Both the position numbers and the translations under genes were made by a program. Positions 1 through 8,700 of a stretch of DNA of 64,000 nucleotides are shown in pieces. The stretch is from Sediminicola sp040566555 (lineage in GTDB: Bacteria; Bacteroidota; Bacteroidia; Flavobacteriales; Flavobacteriaceae), in the NCBI RefSeq assembly GCF_040566555.1, contig NZ_JBEWYP010000001.1:372001-436000 (forward strand), read 5' to 3'. Within the stretch, counting starts at the first letter, position 1. The number at the start of each line of letters is the position of its first letter. Under the pieces are notes generated by a model. It had not been told where the DNA came from. It ran no database searches and saw nothing but the letters and a program-made list of their open reading frames with translations.

Positions 1-38
1 CGTAATAGCTGGACAGATGACCTCGACGTAAGTTTTGA

Positions 39-812
39 TCAAAGCTGTTTGGCCTCTTCCCAAAAGACATCCATTTCGGAAAGGGTCATATCTTTTAGGG
101 CCTTACCTTGTTCTTTCGCCTTCTCTTCTAAATATTGAAATCTTTTAATGAATTTTTTATTGGTACGTTCCAAAGCGTTTTCGGGATTGATATTCAAGAA
201 TCTGGCATAATTCACCATAGAAAACAGCACATCACCAAATTCGGCCTCCATGGCGTCTGCATTCCCTGATTTCACCTCATCCTGGAATTCCCCCAACTCT
301 TCTTGTACCTTTTCCCAAACCTGTTCCGGTTTTTCCCAATCAAAACCTACTCCGGCCACCTTGTCTTGAATTCGGTTAGATTTAACCAATGCCGGAAGAC
401 TACTGGGCACCCCCTCTAGAACACTTTTTTTACCTTCCTTTAATTTTATTTTTTCCCAATTCTGCTTTACCTCTTCCTCATTGGCAACTTTGACATCCCC
501 ATAAATATGTGGGTGTCTATTGATAAGCTTTTCACAGATGTCATTGGCTACATCAGCTATATCAAATGAGTTGGTCTCACTTCCAATCTTAGCGTAAAAA
601 ACGATGTGCAATAGCACATCTCCCAATTCCTTTTTTACTTCTTGCAGGTCATTGTCCAATATAGCATCACCCAATTCATAGGTTTCCTCAATGGTAAGAT
701 GCCTAAGGGTTTGCATCGTTTGCTTTTGGTCCCAAGGACATTTGGCCCGGAGTTCATCCATTATGGTCAATAAACGGTCAAAGGCTTGTAATTGGGAGGC
801 TCTCGAATTCAT
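39..812 (-). CDS. mazG: Nucleoside triphosphate pyrophosphohydrolase MazG
   Basis: House-cleaning enzyme that hydrolyses NTPs or dNTPs to the monophosphate and pyrophosphate in the cytoplasm. The 257-residue product has the two tandem MazG domains of the full-length family. The first carries the EExxE helix motif (IEETYEL near residues 41-47) followed by KELGDVL, and the second repeats it as EELGEFQDEV and EAEFGDVLF. The start is the ATG at 812, preceded 23 nt upstream by a TAGATTTG -7 element on the minus strand. In many flavobacteria this gene follows the DUF5606 gene and def, but here about 5.6 kb of other genes separates them. Family identification is secure. Confidence 0.95.
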   Translation of the reverse strand: MNSRASQLQAFDRLLTIMDELRAKCPWDQKQTMQTLRHLTIEETYELGDAILDNDLQEVKKELGDVLLHIVFYAKIGSETNSFDIADVANDICEKLINRHPHIYGDVKVANEEEVKQNWEKIKLKEGKKSVLEGVPSSLPALVKSNRIQDKVAGVGFDWEKPEQVWEKVQEELGEFQDEVKSGNADAMEAEFGDVLFSMVNYARFLNINPENALERTNKKFIKRFQYLEEKAKEQGKALKDMTLSEMDVFWEEAKQL

Positions 813-834
813 AAAAAAAGTTTTTGTAAAAATA

Positions 835-842
835 CAAATCTA
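835..842 (-). promoter_or_regulatory. mazG promoter, -7 element
   Basis: Read on the minus strand this is TAGATTTG, matching the Bacteroidota TAnnTTTG -7 consensus, 23 nt upstream of the mazG start. No convincing -33 TTG was found at the usual spacing. Confidence 0.45.
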
Positions 843-915
843 CCCTAGAAGCCCATGTACGATTTAATTGTTATTTTAGAGGAAGTTGTTCTAACAATAT
901 GTAAAGGCACTCCCA

Positions 916-1254
916 ATGAACAAGGCAGACAAGCTTTTGGCCATTAAATTATTCCATACCTTGATCTGGCTATTTTTTGTCTGCATAATATTTTATGTCT
1001 TATATACTGGGATTACCAATACCATAAATTCCTTCACTTGGATAGCCATTGGATTGGTGATTGGCGAGGGCATTGTATTGCTGATTTTTAAGATGTTCTG
1101 TCCCTTGACAATTATAGCAAGAAAATACTCCGATTCGGAGAAAGACAATTTCGATATTTTTCTTCCAAATTGGTTGGCCAAATACAACAAGATCATCTTT
1201 ACAACACTATTTGTCATAGGCCTGGCAATTGTCCTCGTTCGAACGTTGTTATAG
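916..1254 (+). CDS. Small three-helix membrane protein, unknown function
   Basis: I do not recognise this 112-residue protein. Hydrophobic stretches at about residues 11-31, 40-60 and 91-111 predict three membrane helices. The loop after helix 2 carries a FCPLT motif followed by a charged segment (ARKYSDSEKDNFD) and then LPNWLAKYNK. It stands alone, divergent from mazG and convergent with the SDR gene, with which it shares the terminator at 1267-1305. The ATG at 916 is the first plausible start and no Shine-Dalgarno sequence is visible. The CPLT motif recalls small DUF2784-type proteins, but I cannot confirm that. Confidence 0.75.
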   Translation: MNKADKLLAIKLFHTLIWLFFVCIIFYVLYTGITNTINSFTWIAIGLVIGEGIVLLIFKMFCPLTIIARKYSDSEKDNFDIFLPNWLAKYNKIIFTTLFVIGLAIVLVRTLL

Positions 1255-1266
1255 ATAATGGGAATA

Positions 1267-1305
1267 AAAAAATCCCTCCAAGACTATAGCCTTAAGAGGG
1301 ATTTT
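1267..1305. terminator. Bidirectional intrinsic terminator
   Basis: Inverted repeat AAATCCCTC / GAGGGATTT around a 17-nt loop, with A-run before and T-run after, between two convergent genes. Confidence 0.8.
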
Positions 1306-1329
1306 CCAACTAACTCAATCTTTATATAC

Positions 1330-1974
1330 TTATTCGGCCTCAGCTACAGAAGCGGATTTTACTGCTTCTCCTATAAGCGTATCCCCTTCCAATATTTCGA
1401 ATGTAGTAGCATTTGCAGTGGTATCATGTAAAACCCTTACCAAGGTCTGAGCCACATCTTGTCGGCTGATGTCACCTTCTTTATCCAGGCTTTTAGCCAA
1501 AGCTATCCTGCCAACCCCTTCAGCATTCTTTAGTGCTCCAGGACGTACAATAGTATAATTAAGGCCACTATGTCTCAAATGCTCATCGGCATTCTGCTTG
1601 GCACGTAAATAATCTTGTAATTTATCGGCCTTCTCTGGTTGGTCTGCCCCTATTGAGCTCAACATTACAAATTTTTTGACGTGTGCCATTTTAGCCACGT
1701 CTATAAGTCTTTTTGCCCCTTCCTGGTCTACTTCAACTACTTTTTTTCCTCCTGAACCAGCAGCAAATATAACCTTATCTATATCTTCCATGGTATGTAC
1801 CAGATCTTCCTCTAAGTCGCCCAAGATGGTTTTTACACCCATATTCTCAAATTGCTCCAACTGCTCTTTCTTGCGGACCATGGCAATAGGCCTAAAATAT
1901 TGTGATTCCTTTAAAAGGTTTACTATTATTTTTCCTGTGGTACCATTGGCACCAGCTATTAATACGTTTTCCAT
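1330..1974 (-). CDS. NAD(P)-binding atypical SDR (NmrA/YwnB-like)
   Basis: A 214-residue Rossmann protein. It begins with the dinucleotide-binding glycine motif GANGTTGK (about residues 8-15), then has MVRKKEQLEQF after strand 2, AAGSGGKK after strand 4 and the conserved core FVMLSSIGAD and YTIVRPGAL typical of atypical SDR proteins that bind NAD(P)H and act as reductases or redox sensors. It lacks the classical YxxxK dyad, which fits the NmrA/HSCARG-like group. Monocistronic and probably cytosolic. The substrate cannot be inferred from sequence. Confidence 0.85.
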   Translation of the reverse strand: MENVLIAGANGTTGKIIVNLLKESQYFRPIAMVRKKEQLEQFENMGVKTILGDLEEDLVHTMEDIDKVIFAAGSGGKKVVEVDQEGAKRLIDVAKMAHVKKFVMLSSIGADQPEKADKLQDYLRAKQNADEHLRHSGLNYTIVRPGALKNAEGVGRIALAKSLDKEGDISRQDVAQTLVRVLHDTTANATTFEILEGDTLIGEAVKSASVAEAE

Positions 1975-2165
1975 ACTTTAAAGTTAAATGATAAGGTGTT
2001 AGAACCCAAATTAATAACCCTGTTTAACGCTCTATTAACCCATTAAGCCAAGCTTTAACAATAATTTATGTTCTTTCAGCTTATATAATACTTTGATGAT
2101 GTTAATAAAGCGGGTAAAGTCATAAAGCTCCATAAAATTCTTATTTTAGTATAAAAGAAAATAAC

Positions 2166-2996
2166 ATGTTAGCACCTTTGGTTACCACTGAATGGTTGAA
2201 AAGTCGAATGAATGACCCCAAACTGATAATTTTGGATGCGAGCATGTCCGAAAACAAATCGGGCGATACTTCCGATTTGACAAATGTTCGAATTAAAAAT
2301 GCCCGATTTTTTGATCTGAAAAATTCATTTTCGGATAAGGATAGTAATTTACCCAATATGTTGCCGGAGGAGGCTTCCTTCACCGTTGCCTGTCAAGCTT
2401 TGGGTATTAATGCTGATAGCCTAATTGTCGTTTATGACAATTTGGGTATTTATACCAGCCCTAGGGTTTGGTGGATGTTTAAAGCAATGGGACATGATAA
2501 TATTACCGTTTTGGATGGCGGACTGCCTAAATGGGTAAAAGAAGGATTTCCAACTGAACCAATACAAGAAGTGACTTATCCAAAGGGAACTTTTAGCGCT
2601 AAATTCAGACCAAACAAGGTCAAGAATGCCGAAAATATATTACACAATCTAAAACAAAATGAAGCCATAGTCATCGATGCTCGATCCTCGGGGCGCTTTT
2701 GTGGAACAGAACCAGAACCACGAAAGGATCTCAAGGGTGGACATATACCAGGGTCTTTAAACCTTCCGTATACCGATGTCCTGAAAGATGGTCAATTTCT
2801 TCCCAAGGAAGATTTAAAACAAGTATTTGAGGACCTACAACTTGGGGACCGTCCATTAGTGTTTAGTTGTGGTTCTGGCCTTACGGCCTGTATTATTCTT
2901 TTGGCAAGTGAGTTGGTTCAAAAGAACCCCACGGCGGTCTATGATGGGTCCTGGACCGAATGGGGCCAATTAAATGACGCCCCAATCGCTACCTAA
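2166..2996 (+). CDS. Thiosulfate/3-mercaptopyruvate sulfurtransferase
   Basis: A 276-residue tandem-rhodanese protein that transfers sulfane sulfur from 3-mercaptopyruvate or thiosulfate to a thiophilic acceptor. The N-terminal rhodanese domain (about 1-135) is inactive, and the C-terminal one carries the active-site loop CGSGLT with Cys235. That loop resembles the mercaptopyruvate type CGSGVT rather than the thiosulfate type CRKGVT (family knowledge). The substrate-interacting DARSSGRF and GHIPGSLNLP segments are present. No signal peptide, so cytoplasmic. The first ATG at 2166 is used. The preceding 190 bp are AT-rich and carry a possible degenerate -7 box. Confidence 0.92.
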   Translation: MLAPLVTTEWLKSRMNDPKLIILDASMSENKSGDTSDLTNVRIKNARFFDLKNSFSDKDSNLPNMLPEEASFTVACQALGINADSLIVVYDNLGIYTSPRVWWMFKAMGHDNITVLDGGLPKWVKEGFPTEPIQEVTYPKGTFSAKFRPNKVKNAENILHNLKQNEAIVIDARSSGRFCGTEPEPRKDLKGGHIPGSLNLPYTDVLKDGQFLPKEDLKQVFEDLQLGDRPLVFSCGSGLTACIILLASELVQKNPTAVYDGSWTEWGQLNDAPIAT

Positions 2997-3035
2997 AATA
3001 AAACTATCTCCTATTAATTTATCAAACCTATACCC

Positions 3036-3908
3036 ATGAAATACCTTTACCTGCTCTTAATAATGATGATCCCCACCCTTCTACTATCTCAAGAAATTGT
3101 GTATTTACCGGCAGAAAATTCATTGGAAATAGAATGGAAAGGGTCAGAAAAAACCTATTATTCCGAAATTTGGAAGACCCAAGTGGTAACCAATGTTTCC
3201 AAGCCTTCCATGGAAGTATTTAGACCTGATCCTTCAATAACAAATGGTACAGCTGTAATTATTGCACCTGGAGGAGGCCTTTATGCCCATAGTATCAATA
3301 GTGAAGGAAATGATGTTGCCCGATGGTTAAATAGTAAGGGCATAACCGCTTTTGTGCTTAAATATCGATTGGTTCCCACGGGGGAAGATGCAGTGGCCGA
3401 TTTGAATACGGATGGGGAGCAGGTCACTGTTAAAGCTAGTAAGGTATTGCCGTTGTCGACTGAGGACGGACTCAACGCTATAGCCTACGTAAGACAGCAT
3501 TCCAAAGAATTGGGCATAGATCCCAAGAAAATTGGATTTATGGGGTTTTCCGCAGGGGGAGCCGTTACCATGTCGGTCATTTACAGTGCTTCAAAAGAAA
3601 ATAGACCAGATTTTCTAGTTCCGGTTTATCCATGGATGGATATTGTTCCTTCCCATGAAACACCTTCCAATGGTCCGCCAATGCTGATAGTTTGTGCTAC
3701 TGATGATCCGTTGGGATTGGCACCGGCAAGTATAGCACTTTATACGTCCTGGGCAAAGAAGGGAATTGCTACGGAATTGCACATTTACGCAAAGGGTGGA
3801 CATGGATTTGGAATGAAGACACAAGAACTACCGTCGGATAATTGGATTGATCGATTCTACGATTGGTCCATTGCCGAAGGTTTGACAGATCCAGTCGTAA
3901 AACACTGA
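3036..3908 (+). CDS. Secreted alpha/beta hydrolase (acetyl-esterase/BD-FAE-like)
   Basis: A 290-residue protein with an N-terminal signal peptide (hydrophobic residues 2-17, cleavage near LLSQ). The serine-hydrolase fold shows an oxyanion-hole segment APGGGLYAH (78-85), nucleophile elbow GFSAGG with Ser172, acid Asp223/224 (ATDDPLG) and catalytic His256 (KGGHGFGM). These motifs match acetylxylan-esterase or endoxylanase-annotated hydrolases of Bacteroidota. It lies upstream of a secreted SGNH hydrolase and a GH20 lipoprotein in the same direction, suggesting a small glycan-processing group that removes acetyl groups (inference). Confidence 0.88.
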   Translation: MKYLYLLLIMMIPTLLLSQEIVYLPAENSLEIEWKGSEKTYYSEIWKTQVVTNVSKPSMEVFRPDPSITNGTAVIIAPGGGLYAHSINSEGNDVARWLNSKGITAFVLKYRLVPTGEDAVADLNTDGEQVTVKASKVLPLSTEDGLNAIAYVRQHSKELGIDPKKIGFMGFSAGGAVTMSVIYSASKENRPDFLVPVYPWMDIVPSHETPSNGPPMLIVCATDDPLGLAPASIALYTSWAKKGIATELHIYAKGGHGFGMKTQELPSDNWIDRFYDWSIAEGLTDPVVKH

Positions 3909-4049
3909 CAAACAACCAGGTAAATCCTTAGGCTGTTGTTACAATTGAACGAATTATTTGATACTTTTACTCGAAAATTATGCAGTAAACAAAAAATATT
4001 ATTATTTTAAAAACGTTATAATAAGTACCCAACCAAACCATCTTCTGCT

Positions 4050-4694
4050 GTGAAATATTTATTTATCTCTATGCTCCTCTTCCTATTTTTTGGCCATGCC
4101 CAGAAAAGTGGGCCTTTTCACAAGGAAGTGCAATCCATTCAAAAAAAATATGACAGAATTTGGGATGACTCCAAAACAACAATTGTTTTTACAGGTAGTT
4201 CCAGCATACGCATGTGGAATAATATTCAAAATGCCTTTCCCGAATATCAGGTTGTAAATTCTGGCTTCGGGGGATCCATGTCTGCCGATCTATTACGCTA
4301 CACCAATGAACTGATCCTTGAATACAAACCTAAAAAAGTATTTATATACGAAGGGGACAATGACATCGCGGCCCAGATAAGAACAGAGAAAATCCTTGAA
4401 AATACCATTGCAATTATAGACCGGATCAAAGCAAAAGATCCAAAAACAGAAATTGTACTTATTTCTGCCAAGCCCAGCATAGCTAGATGGGGCCACAGAA
4501 ATAAATATAAAAGATTGAACCGTGGTTTAGAACGCTTGAGTAAAAGAGATGACACGATAAGTTATGCCAACGTTTGGGACCCTATGGTAGACAACAACAT
4601 AGTAAGGCGAGACATCTTTTTAAGAGACGGACTACACATGAATTCCAAGGGGTATGACTTGTGGCTTTCGGTGATCAAGGAACATGTCAATTAA
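4050..4694 (+). CDS. Secreted SGNH/GDSL hydrolase
   Basis: A 214-residue lipase/esterase-fold protein starting at a GTG codon (4050), which is required to include the signal peptide (residues 1-17, FFGHAQ). SGNH blocks are visible: FTGSSS with nucleophile Ser51, NSGFGGS for the Gly block, EGDND for the Asn block (102-105), and DGLHMN with Asp193 and His196. Such enzymes deacetylate carbohydrates or hydrolyse esters. Its 3' end lies 32 nt before the GH20 start, so the two are probably co-transcribed. Confidence 0.88.
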   Translation: MKYLFISMLLFLFFGHAQKSGPFHKEVQSIQKKYDRIWDDSKTTIVFTGSSSIRMWNNIQNAFPEYQVVNSGFGGSMSADLLRYTNELILEYKPKKVFIYEGDNDIAAQIRTEKILENTIAIIDRIKAKDPKTEIVLISAKPSIARWGHRNKYKRLNRGLERLSKRDDTISYANVWDPMVDNNIVRRDIFLRDGLHMNSKGYDLWLSVIKEHVN

Positions 4695-4726
4695 TCAATT
4701 ACCTTTACAATACCGAAGCCTATTCT

Positions 4727-6346
4727 ATGATCAAATCACGCTTAATCAAATCCTTTCTATTATTTATTTTCATCATAGCCTTAGTTGCTTGTCAAGAAAA
4801 AAAAGTTAAAGAAAACATACAATTTCCCAGTACAGATCTTGCTGTGGAGAATATTATTCCCAAGCCCTTTAAAACCATAGCAACCAATAGTGCTTTTGGT
4901 CTAGACGAACGTACTGCAATCTTTACTTCTCAAAATTCAAACGGATTTCCGGAAGTTGGTCAATTCCTATCCGAAAAAATTAAGGAGAAAATAAATATTT
5001 CCATCCCGGTAAATGCGTCGATCTCCGAAACTGTGGAGCGTATTATATACATCAACCAATCTGATAGTTTGGACTTAACAACCAAAGAATCTTATCAACT
5101 GTACATCACCAAGGATTCTGTAATTATAAATTCAAAAACTGCCGAAGGTGCCTTTAGGGGAATACAGACCCTGAGACAGATCATACCTGAAACCAGCAAT
5201 GATACCCTAACAGACCACAAAATGTGGTTAATCCCCACAGGAAAAATTTGGGACCATCCAAATTATGTTTACAGGGGAGCCATGCTAGATGTGGCCAGAC
5301 ATTTTTTTAGTGTAAAAGATGTGAAAAAATATTTGGACGTTTTAGCCTACTATAAAATAAATATCCTGCATCTACACCTGTCCGATGATCAAGGGTGGCG
5401 GATAGAGATTAAATCATTGCCAAAACTAACTGAGGTTGGTGGAAAAACAGAAGTCGGTGGCGGTGAAGGCGGCTTTTACACTCAAGATGATTATAAGGAA
5501 CTTGTCAATTATGCAGCTCAACGGCATATTACAATAGTACCAGAAATAGATATGCCGGGCCATACCAATGCCGCCTCGGTCTCCTACCCTTTTTTAAACG
5601 GTAATGGCAAACAAGTAAAACCATATACGGGTACCCGAGTGGGCTTTAGCACCTTTGATGCTAGGAAAGATACTATTTACGCCTTTTTAGATGATGTCAT
5701 CCGTGAGATCAGTGACATAACTCCGGGACCTTATTTTCACATTGGAGGGGATGAAAGCCATGTTACCAAGAAAAAAGATTATATCCTGTTTGTGGATAAG
5801 GTGGAAAAGATTGTCCAGAAATATGGTAAAAAAATGATCGGATGGGACGAGATCGTACAAGCCGATATAGACACTACCACCATCGCCCAGCATTGGAGCA
5901 ACCAATCAAATGCACTTACTGCAGTAAGAAAAGGCAGTAAGGTTATATTATCCCCTGCCAAAAAAGCTTATTTGGATATGCAGTACGACACCCTTTCCAA
6001 ATTTGGCCTGCATTGGGCCGCCTATATCCCTGTGGATACTGCCTATCAATGGAGCCCTGGAAAGTACTTAAAGGGAATACAATCGAAAGATATCCTTGGC
6101 ATTGAGGCACCTTTATGGTCAGAAACCATCAGCAATATAGAAGAGTTGGAATATTTGGCCTTCCCCAGAATTATTGGGTATGCTGAATTGGGGTGGACCA
6201 CAGAAGAAAATAGGGATTGGGAAGATTATAAAGTCCGCCTGGGTAATCAAACACCTTATCTAGAAATGATGGACGTAAAGTATTATCCATCCCCAAAAAT
6301 TGATTGGAAAAAAAAGAGCGTTCCTATTCCAATGGGTAAAGATTGA
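4727..6346 (+). CDS. Beta-N-acetylhexosaminidase, GH20 family lipoprotein
   Basis: Glycoside hydrolase family 20 enzyme that removes terminal GlcNAc/GalNAc from glycans, chitooligosaccharides or peptidoglycan-derived sugars. I chose the ATG at 4727 (539 residues) rather than an upstream in-frame ATG inside the SGNH gene, because it starts exactly at a lipoprotein signal: MIKSRL, a hydrophobic core, then a lipobox-like ALVAC with Cys22. A GH20b-like N-domain (about 40-170) precedes the TIM barrel. The barrel has LDVARHFF, HLHLSDDQGWR and the catalytic pair in HIGGDES (Asp342-Glu343, substrate-assisted mechanism). Likely anchored in the outer or inner membrane and followed by a strong terminator. 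Confidence 0.95.
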   Translation: MIKSRLIKSFLLFIFIIALVACQEKKVKENIQFPSTDLAVENIIPKPFKTIATNSAFGLDERTAIFTSQNSNGFPEVGQFLSEKIKEKINISIPVNASISETVERIIYINQSDSLDLTTKESYQLYITKDSVIINSKTAEGAFRGIQTLRQIIPETSNDTLTDHKMWLIPTGKIWDHPNYVYRGAMLDVARHFFSVKDVKKYLDVLAYYKINILHLHLSDDQGWRIEIKSLPKLTEVGGKTEVGGGEGGFYTQDDYKELVNYAAQRHITIVPEIDMPGHTNAASVSYPFLNGNGKQVKPYTGTRVGFSTFDARKDTIYAFLDDVIREISDITPGPYFHIGGDESHVTKKKDYILFVDKVEKIVQKYGKKMIGWDEIVQADIDTTTIAQHWSNQSNALTAVRKGSKVILSPAKKAYLDMQYDTLSKFGLHWAAYIPVDTAYQWSPGKYLKGIQSKDILGIEAPLWSETISNIEELEYLAFPRIIGYAELGWTTEENRDWEDYKVRLGNQTPYLEMMDVKYYPSPKIDWKKKSVPIPMGKD

Positions 6347-6365
6347 ACATACACTTATGGTCCAT

Positions 6366-6397
6366 AAAAAAAGCCTTCTAAATTGAAGGCTTTTTAT
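6366..6397. terminator. Bidirectional intrinsic terminator
   Basis: AAAAAGCCTTC / GAAGGCTTTTT hairpin with a 6-nt loop, between the convergent GH20 and DUF5606 genes. Confidence 0.9.
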
Positions 6398-6417
6398 TTT
6401 TATAGAGAAACGAAGTA

Positions 6418-6843
6418 TTACTCCTTTTCTTCCGTTTTTTCCTCTTCTTGCTTTGCCGCAAAATCGGTAATACCTTGCTCATGCAAAATATTATACCATT
6501 GCACAACTTTTTTAATATCGCTCATATACACCCGGTCCTCATCATAATTGGGCAATATTTCAAAGAAATACTCTTCCAATTTCAACTTGTCGTGCTTATG
6601 TCCAACAGAGGTCTTTCCTCCATCTTCCTTTTTTTGGATGTTTTGAAATACTTCCCTTAATGGCACTTCTTCCTCTAGGGTATAAATGGCTATTTCAGAA
6701 AGCACACTGACGTTATTTTTAAAACCAACCGTAATCTTCTTGCCATCCAATAAAGATTCAGCAACAAAGCCTGTACGGGTCTGTGTCAACAATTTATAAA
6801 GTCCTGGTTTTCCTCCTATGGATAAAATTTTATCTAAACTCAT
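6418..6843 (-). CDS. DUF5606 domain protein
   Basis: A 141-residue cytosolic protein of the Bacteroidota-specific DUF5606 family, recognised by its N-terminal MSLDKILSIGGKPGLYKL and the following RTGFVAESL segment. Function is unknown. The first 55 residues look like a small beta-rich SH3/PRC-like fold and the C-terminus is Glu/Lys-rich and probably disordered. It sits directly downstream of def (59 nt gap) on the minus strand, as in other flavobacteria, so co-transcription with ruvX and def is likely. Confidence 0.85.
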   Translation of the reverse strand: MSLDKILSIGGKPGLYKLLTQTRTGFVAESLLDGKKITVGFKNNVSVLSEIAIYTLEEEVPLREVFQNIQKKEDGGKTSVGHKHDKLKLEEYFFEILPNYDEDRVYMSDIKKVVQWYNILHEQGITDFAAKQEEEKTEEKE

Positions 6844-6902
6844 TTCCTACTTTTAAATTTGTGGGGGCAAATATTACACTTTTACTCTAATAAATAAATT
6901 AC

Positions 6903-7493
6903 TTAACGTGCTTTTTTCAATTCTGGAAAACGCATTCTGTAATCTACATTGATTTTTCCTTTGGAAATATTGGCCAATCGGCCTTTTAACAAACGTTTTT
7001 TTAAGGATGATAATTTATCCGTGAATAAAATGCCTTCAATATGGTCATACTCATGTTGAATAACACGGGCCAAGAGTCCATCATACGTTTCCTCATGTGG
7101 CTCAAAGTTTTCATCCAGATAACTAATCGTCAAAGTATCCTGTCTGATCACATCTTCCCTAACATCGGGAATGCTGAGACATCCTTCATTGAATGCCCAT
7201 TCCTTCCCAGTTTCTTCCAAGATTTTGGCATTAATAAAAACACGCTTAAAATCCTTTAATTGATTTTGCTCCTCTTCCGTTAATTCTTCATCATCCGCAA
7301 AAGGAGTTGCATCTACCATGAACATTCTTATAGGCAAACCTATTTGAGGCGCAGCCAACCCTACCCCATGGGCATGGTACATGGTTTCCCACATATTATC
7401 TATCAAGGAAGATAGATTAGGGTAATCTTTGTCAATTTCGGTCCCTACTTTTCTTAAAACGGGATCGCCATAAGCTACAATCGGTAAAATCAT
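6903..7493 (-). CDS. def: Peptide deformylase
   Basis: Removes the N-terminal formyl group from nascent proteins at the ribosome exit. The 196-residue product contains all three metal-site motifs: GVGLAAPQ (about 43-50), EGCLS (Cys metal ligand) and QHEYDH (two His ligands and catalytic Glu). It lies 6 nt downstream of the DUF1919 gene and upstream of the DUF5606 gene, in what looks like one operon starting at ruvX. Confidence 0.97.
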   Translation of the reverse strand: MILPIVAYGDPVLRKVGTEIDKDYPNLSSLIDNMWETMYHAHGVGLAAPQIGLPIRMFMVDATPFADDEELTEEEQNQLKDFKRVFINAKILEETGKEWAFNEGCLSIPDVREDVIRQDTLTISYLDENFEPHEETYDGLLARVIQHEYDHIEGILFTDKLSSLKKRLLKGRLANISKGKINVDYRMRFPELKKAR

Positions 7494-7499
7494 GTATAA

Positions 7500-8183
7500 T
7501 TAATCTTTAAATCTTGTTCTGTATATATTTCCACTATTCAACCACGCTACCAAATCCAAATAAAGGAATGTAAGTTTAAAAAGCTTTTTCCCATTAGGCG
7601 CATTTGTATGGCTAGAATTCTTATTGTTATATAATTTAATATGTCGGTTTTCCTTCCCTTCCAAAAAATCATTACAACCAAAAGAAAGTTTATTTTTAAA
7701 GGGCAACTCGTAAAAATCCTTTAAATCTACCTCTGAAAGACCTCGCCAACTGCATATGGAAAAATAATAATTGTCCATATCCTTGTTTTCAAACATGCGT
7801 TCCTTTCTTCTGTTCCATTTATCCCTTGCCTCCGCTTCATCCGCATAGTGCTTAAAATGAATTTCAACATCATCCAAAACACCAATCGGATAGTTGGTGG
7901 TATAATCTGTGTATTTGGATTCTTCAATAAATCCAAGTTCAAGACTCATGTAGTGATCAAATCTTTTAAGAATTTTGATGTAACATGGCGTGTAAATGAA
8001 CAATCCTACAAAGGGAGTGTTATAGGGCAATTTTAACCATTGGTAAATTTGGCCTCCCCAACAATTACGGCTTATGATCACAAAATCCTTATTCTTTAGC
8101 CTGGCAATATCCCTGGCACTGTAAAAGTTCTCAAAATACTGTTGAGCTTTTCTTTTGATCCATATTTCAAGGTCCACCAACAT
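7500..8183 (-). CDS. DUF1919 family protein (surface-polysaccharide associated)
   Basis: A 227-residue protein resembling DUF1919 members, which are commonly found in exopolysaccharide or capsule gene clusters and sometimes named exopolysaccharide biosynthesis protein. Recognisable segments are VIISRNCWGGQIYQWL (about 35-50), PYNTPFVGLFIYTPCYIKIL, YPIGVLDDVEIHFKHY and WNRRKERM. No signal peptide or membrane helix is obvious. Its start ATG overlaps the ruvX stop by one base (TAATG) and its stop is 6 nt before def, so it is translationally linked within a housekeeping operon. Biochemical function is unknown. Confidence 0.75.
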   Translation of the reverse strand: MLVDLEIWIKRKAQQYFENFYSARDIARLKNKDFVIISRNCWGGQIYQWLKLPYNTPFVGLFIYTPCYIKILKRFDHYMSLELGFIEESKYTDYTTNYPIGVLDDVEIHFKHYADEAEARDKWNRRKERMFENKDMDNYYFSICSWRGLSEVDLKDFYELPFKNKLSFGCNDFLEGKENRHIKLYNNKNSSHTNAPNGKKLFKLTFLYLDLVAWLNSGNIYRTRFKD

Positions 8184-8599
8184 TAAAACGCGGTTTTTTC
8201 CAAGTAAGCCTGTAAAATAATAGTGGCACTTATTTCGTCTACCAATGCCTTGTTTCTACGTTGTTTTTTATTGAGCCCACTATCGATCATGGTTTGAAAA
8301 GCCATTTTTGAAGTGAACCTTTCATCATGGCGAACTATAGGAATTTCAGGAAAAGCTGCTGTCAATTTCAGAAGAAAAGGTTTAATAAGAACTTCAGACT
8401 CCGATGGGGTATTGTCCATTTGTTTTGGTTCCCCAACGACAAACTTTTCGACTTTTTCCTGTTGGACATAATTTTTGAGAAAGTCCAGCAGGTTCTTGGT
8501 TTCCACAGTTTCCAGACCGGAAGCAATAATCTGTAGCTCGTCTGTAACGGCTATGCCTGTTCTCACTTTTCCAAAATCCAATGCAACTATCCTTGCCAC
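8183..8599 (-). CDS. ruvX: Putative pre-16S rRNA nuclease / Holliday junction resolvase RuvX (YqgF)
   Basis: RNase H-like nuclease of the YqgF/RuvX family, implicated in 16S rRNA 5' maturation. The core RIVALDFGKVRTGIAVTD holds the first catalytic Asp, followed by VVGEPKQMDN and the C-terminal HDERFTSKMA and DEISATIILQAYL segments. A TTG at 8617 would give six more residues, but it lies inside the -7 element TATTTTTG. I therefore prefer the GTG at 8599 (138 residues, VARIVALDFG), which matches the usual start position in relatives. It overlaps the DUF1919 start by one base. Confidence 0.9.
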   Translation of the reverse strand: MARIVALDFGKVRTGIAVTDELQIIASGLETVETKNLLDFLKNYVQQEKVEKFVVGEPKQMDNTPSESEVLIKPFLLKLTAAFPEIPIVRHDERFTSKMAFQTMIDSGLNKKQRRNKALVDEISATIILQAYLEKTAF

Positions 8600-8614
8600 C
8601 GCAATATTTTTTGG

Positions 8615-8622
8615 CAAAAATA
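8615..8622 (-). promoter_or_regulatory. ruvX operon promoter, -7 element
   Basis: TATTTTTG on the minus strand, 15 nt upstream of the GTG start at 8599. Its position argues against the upstream TTG as translation start. Confidence 0.5.
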
Positions 8623-8646
8623 AGCATAAAATGTTATAACTATAAA

Positions 8647-8682
8647 TTTGGAAGGTTTATTACCACCTAGCGTTTATATTTG
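8647..8682 (+). promoter_or_regulatory. dapD promoter
   Basis: TTTG at 8647-8650 and TATATTTG at 8675-8682, 24 nt apart (slightly long spacing), with the -7 box 18 nt before the dapD ATG. Confidence 0.55.
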
Positions 8683-8700
8683 TTGAAAAATTGATTAAAA

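Noticed and set aside
1..38. Left-edge sequence
   Set aside because: Too short to judge; no signal seen before the mazG stop.
4661..4726. Upstream in-frame start of the GH20 gene
   Set aside because: It overlaps the SGNH hydrolase and would bury the lipoprotein signal; the ATG at 4727 begins exactly at that signal.
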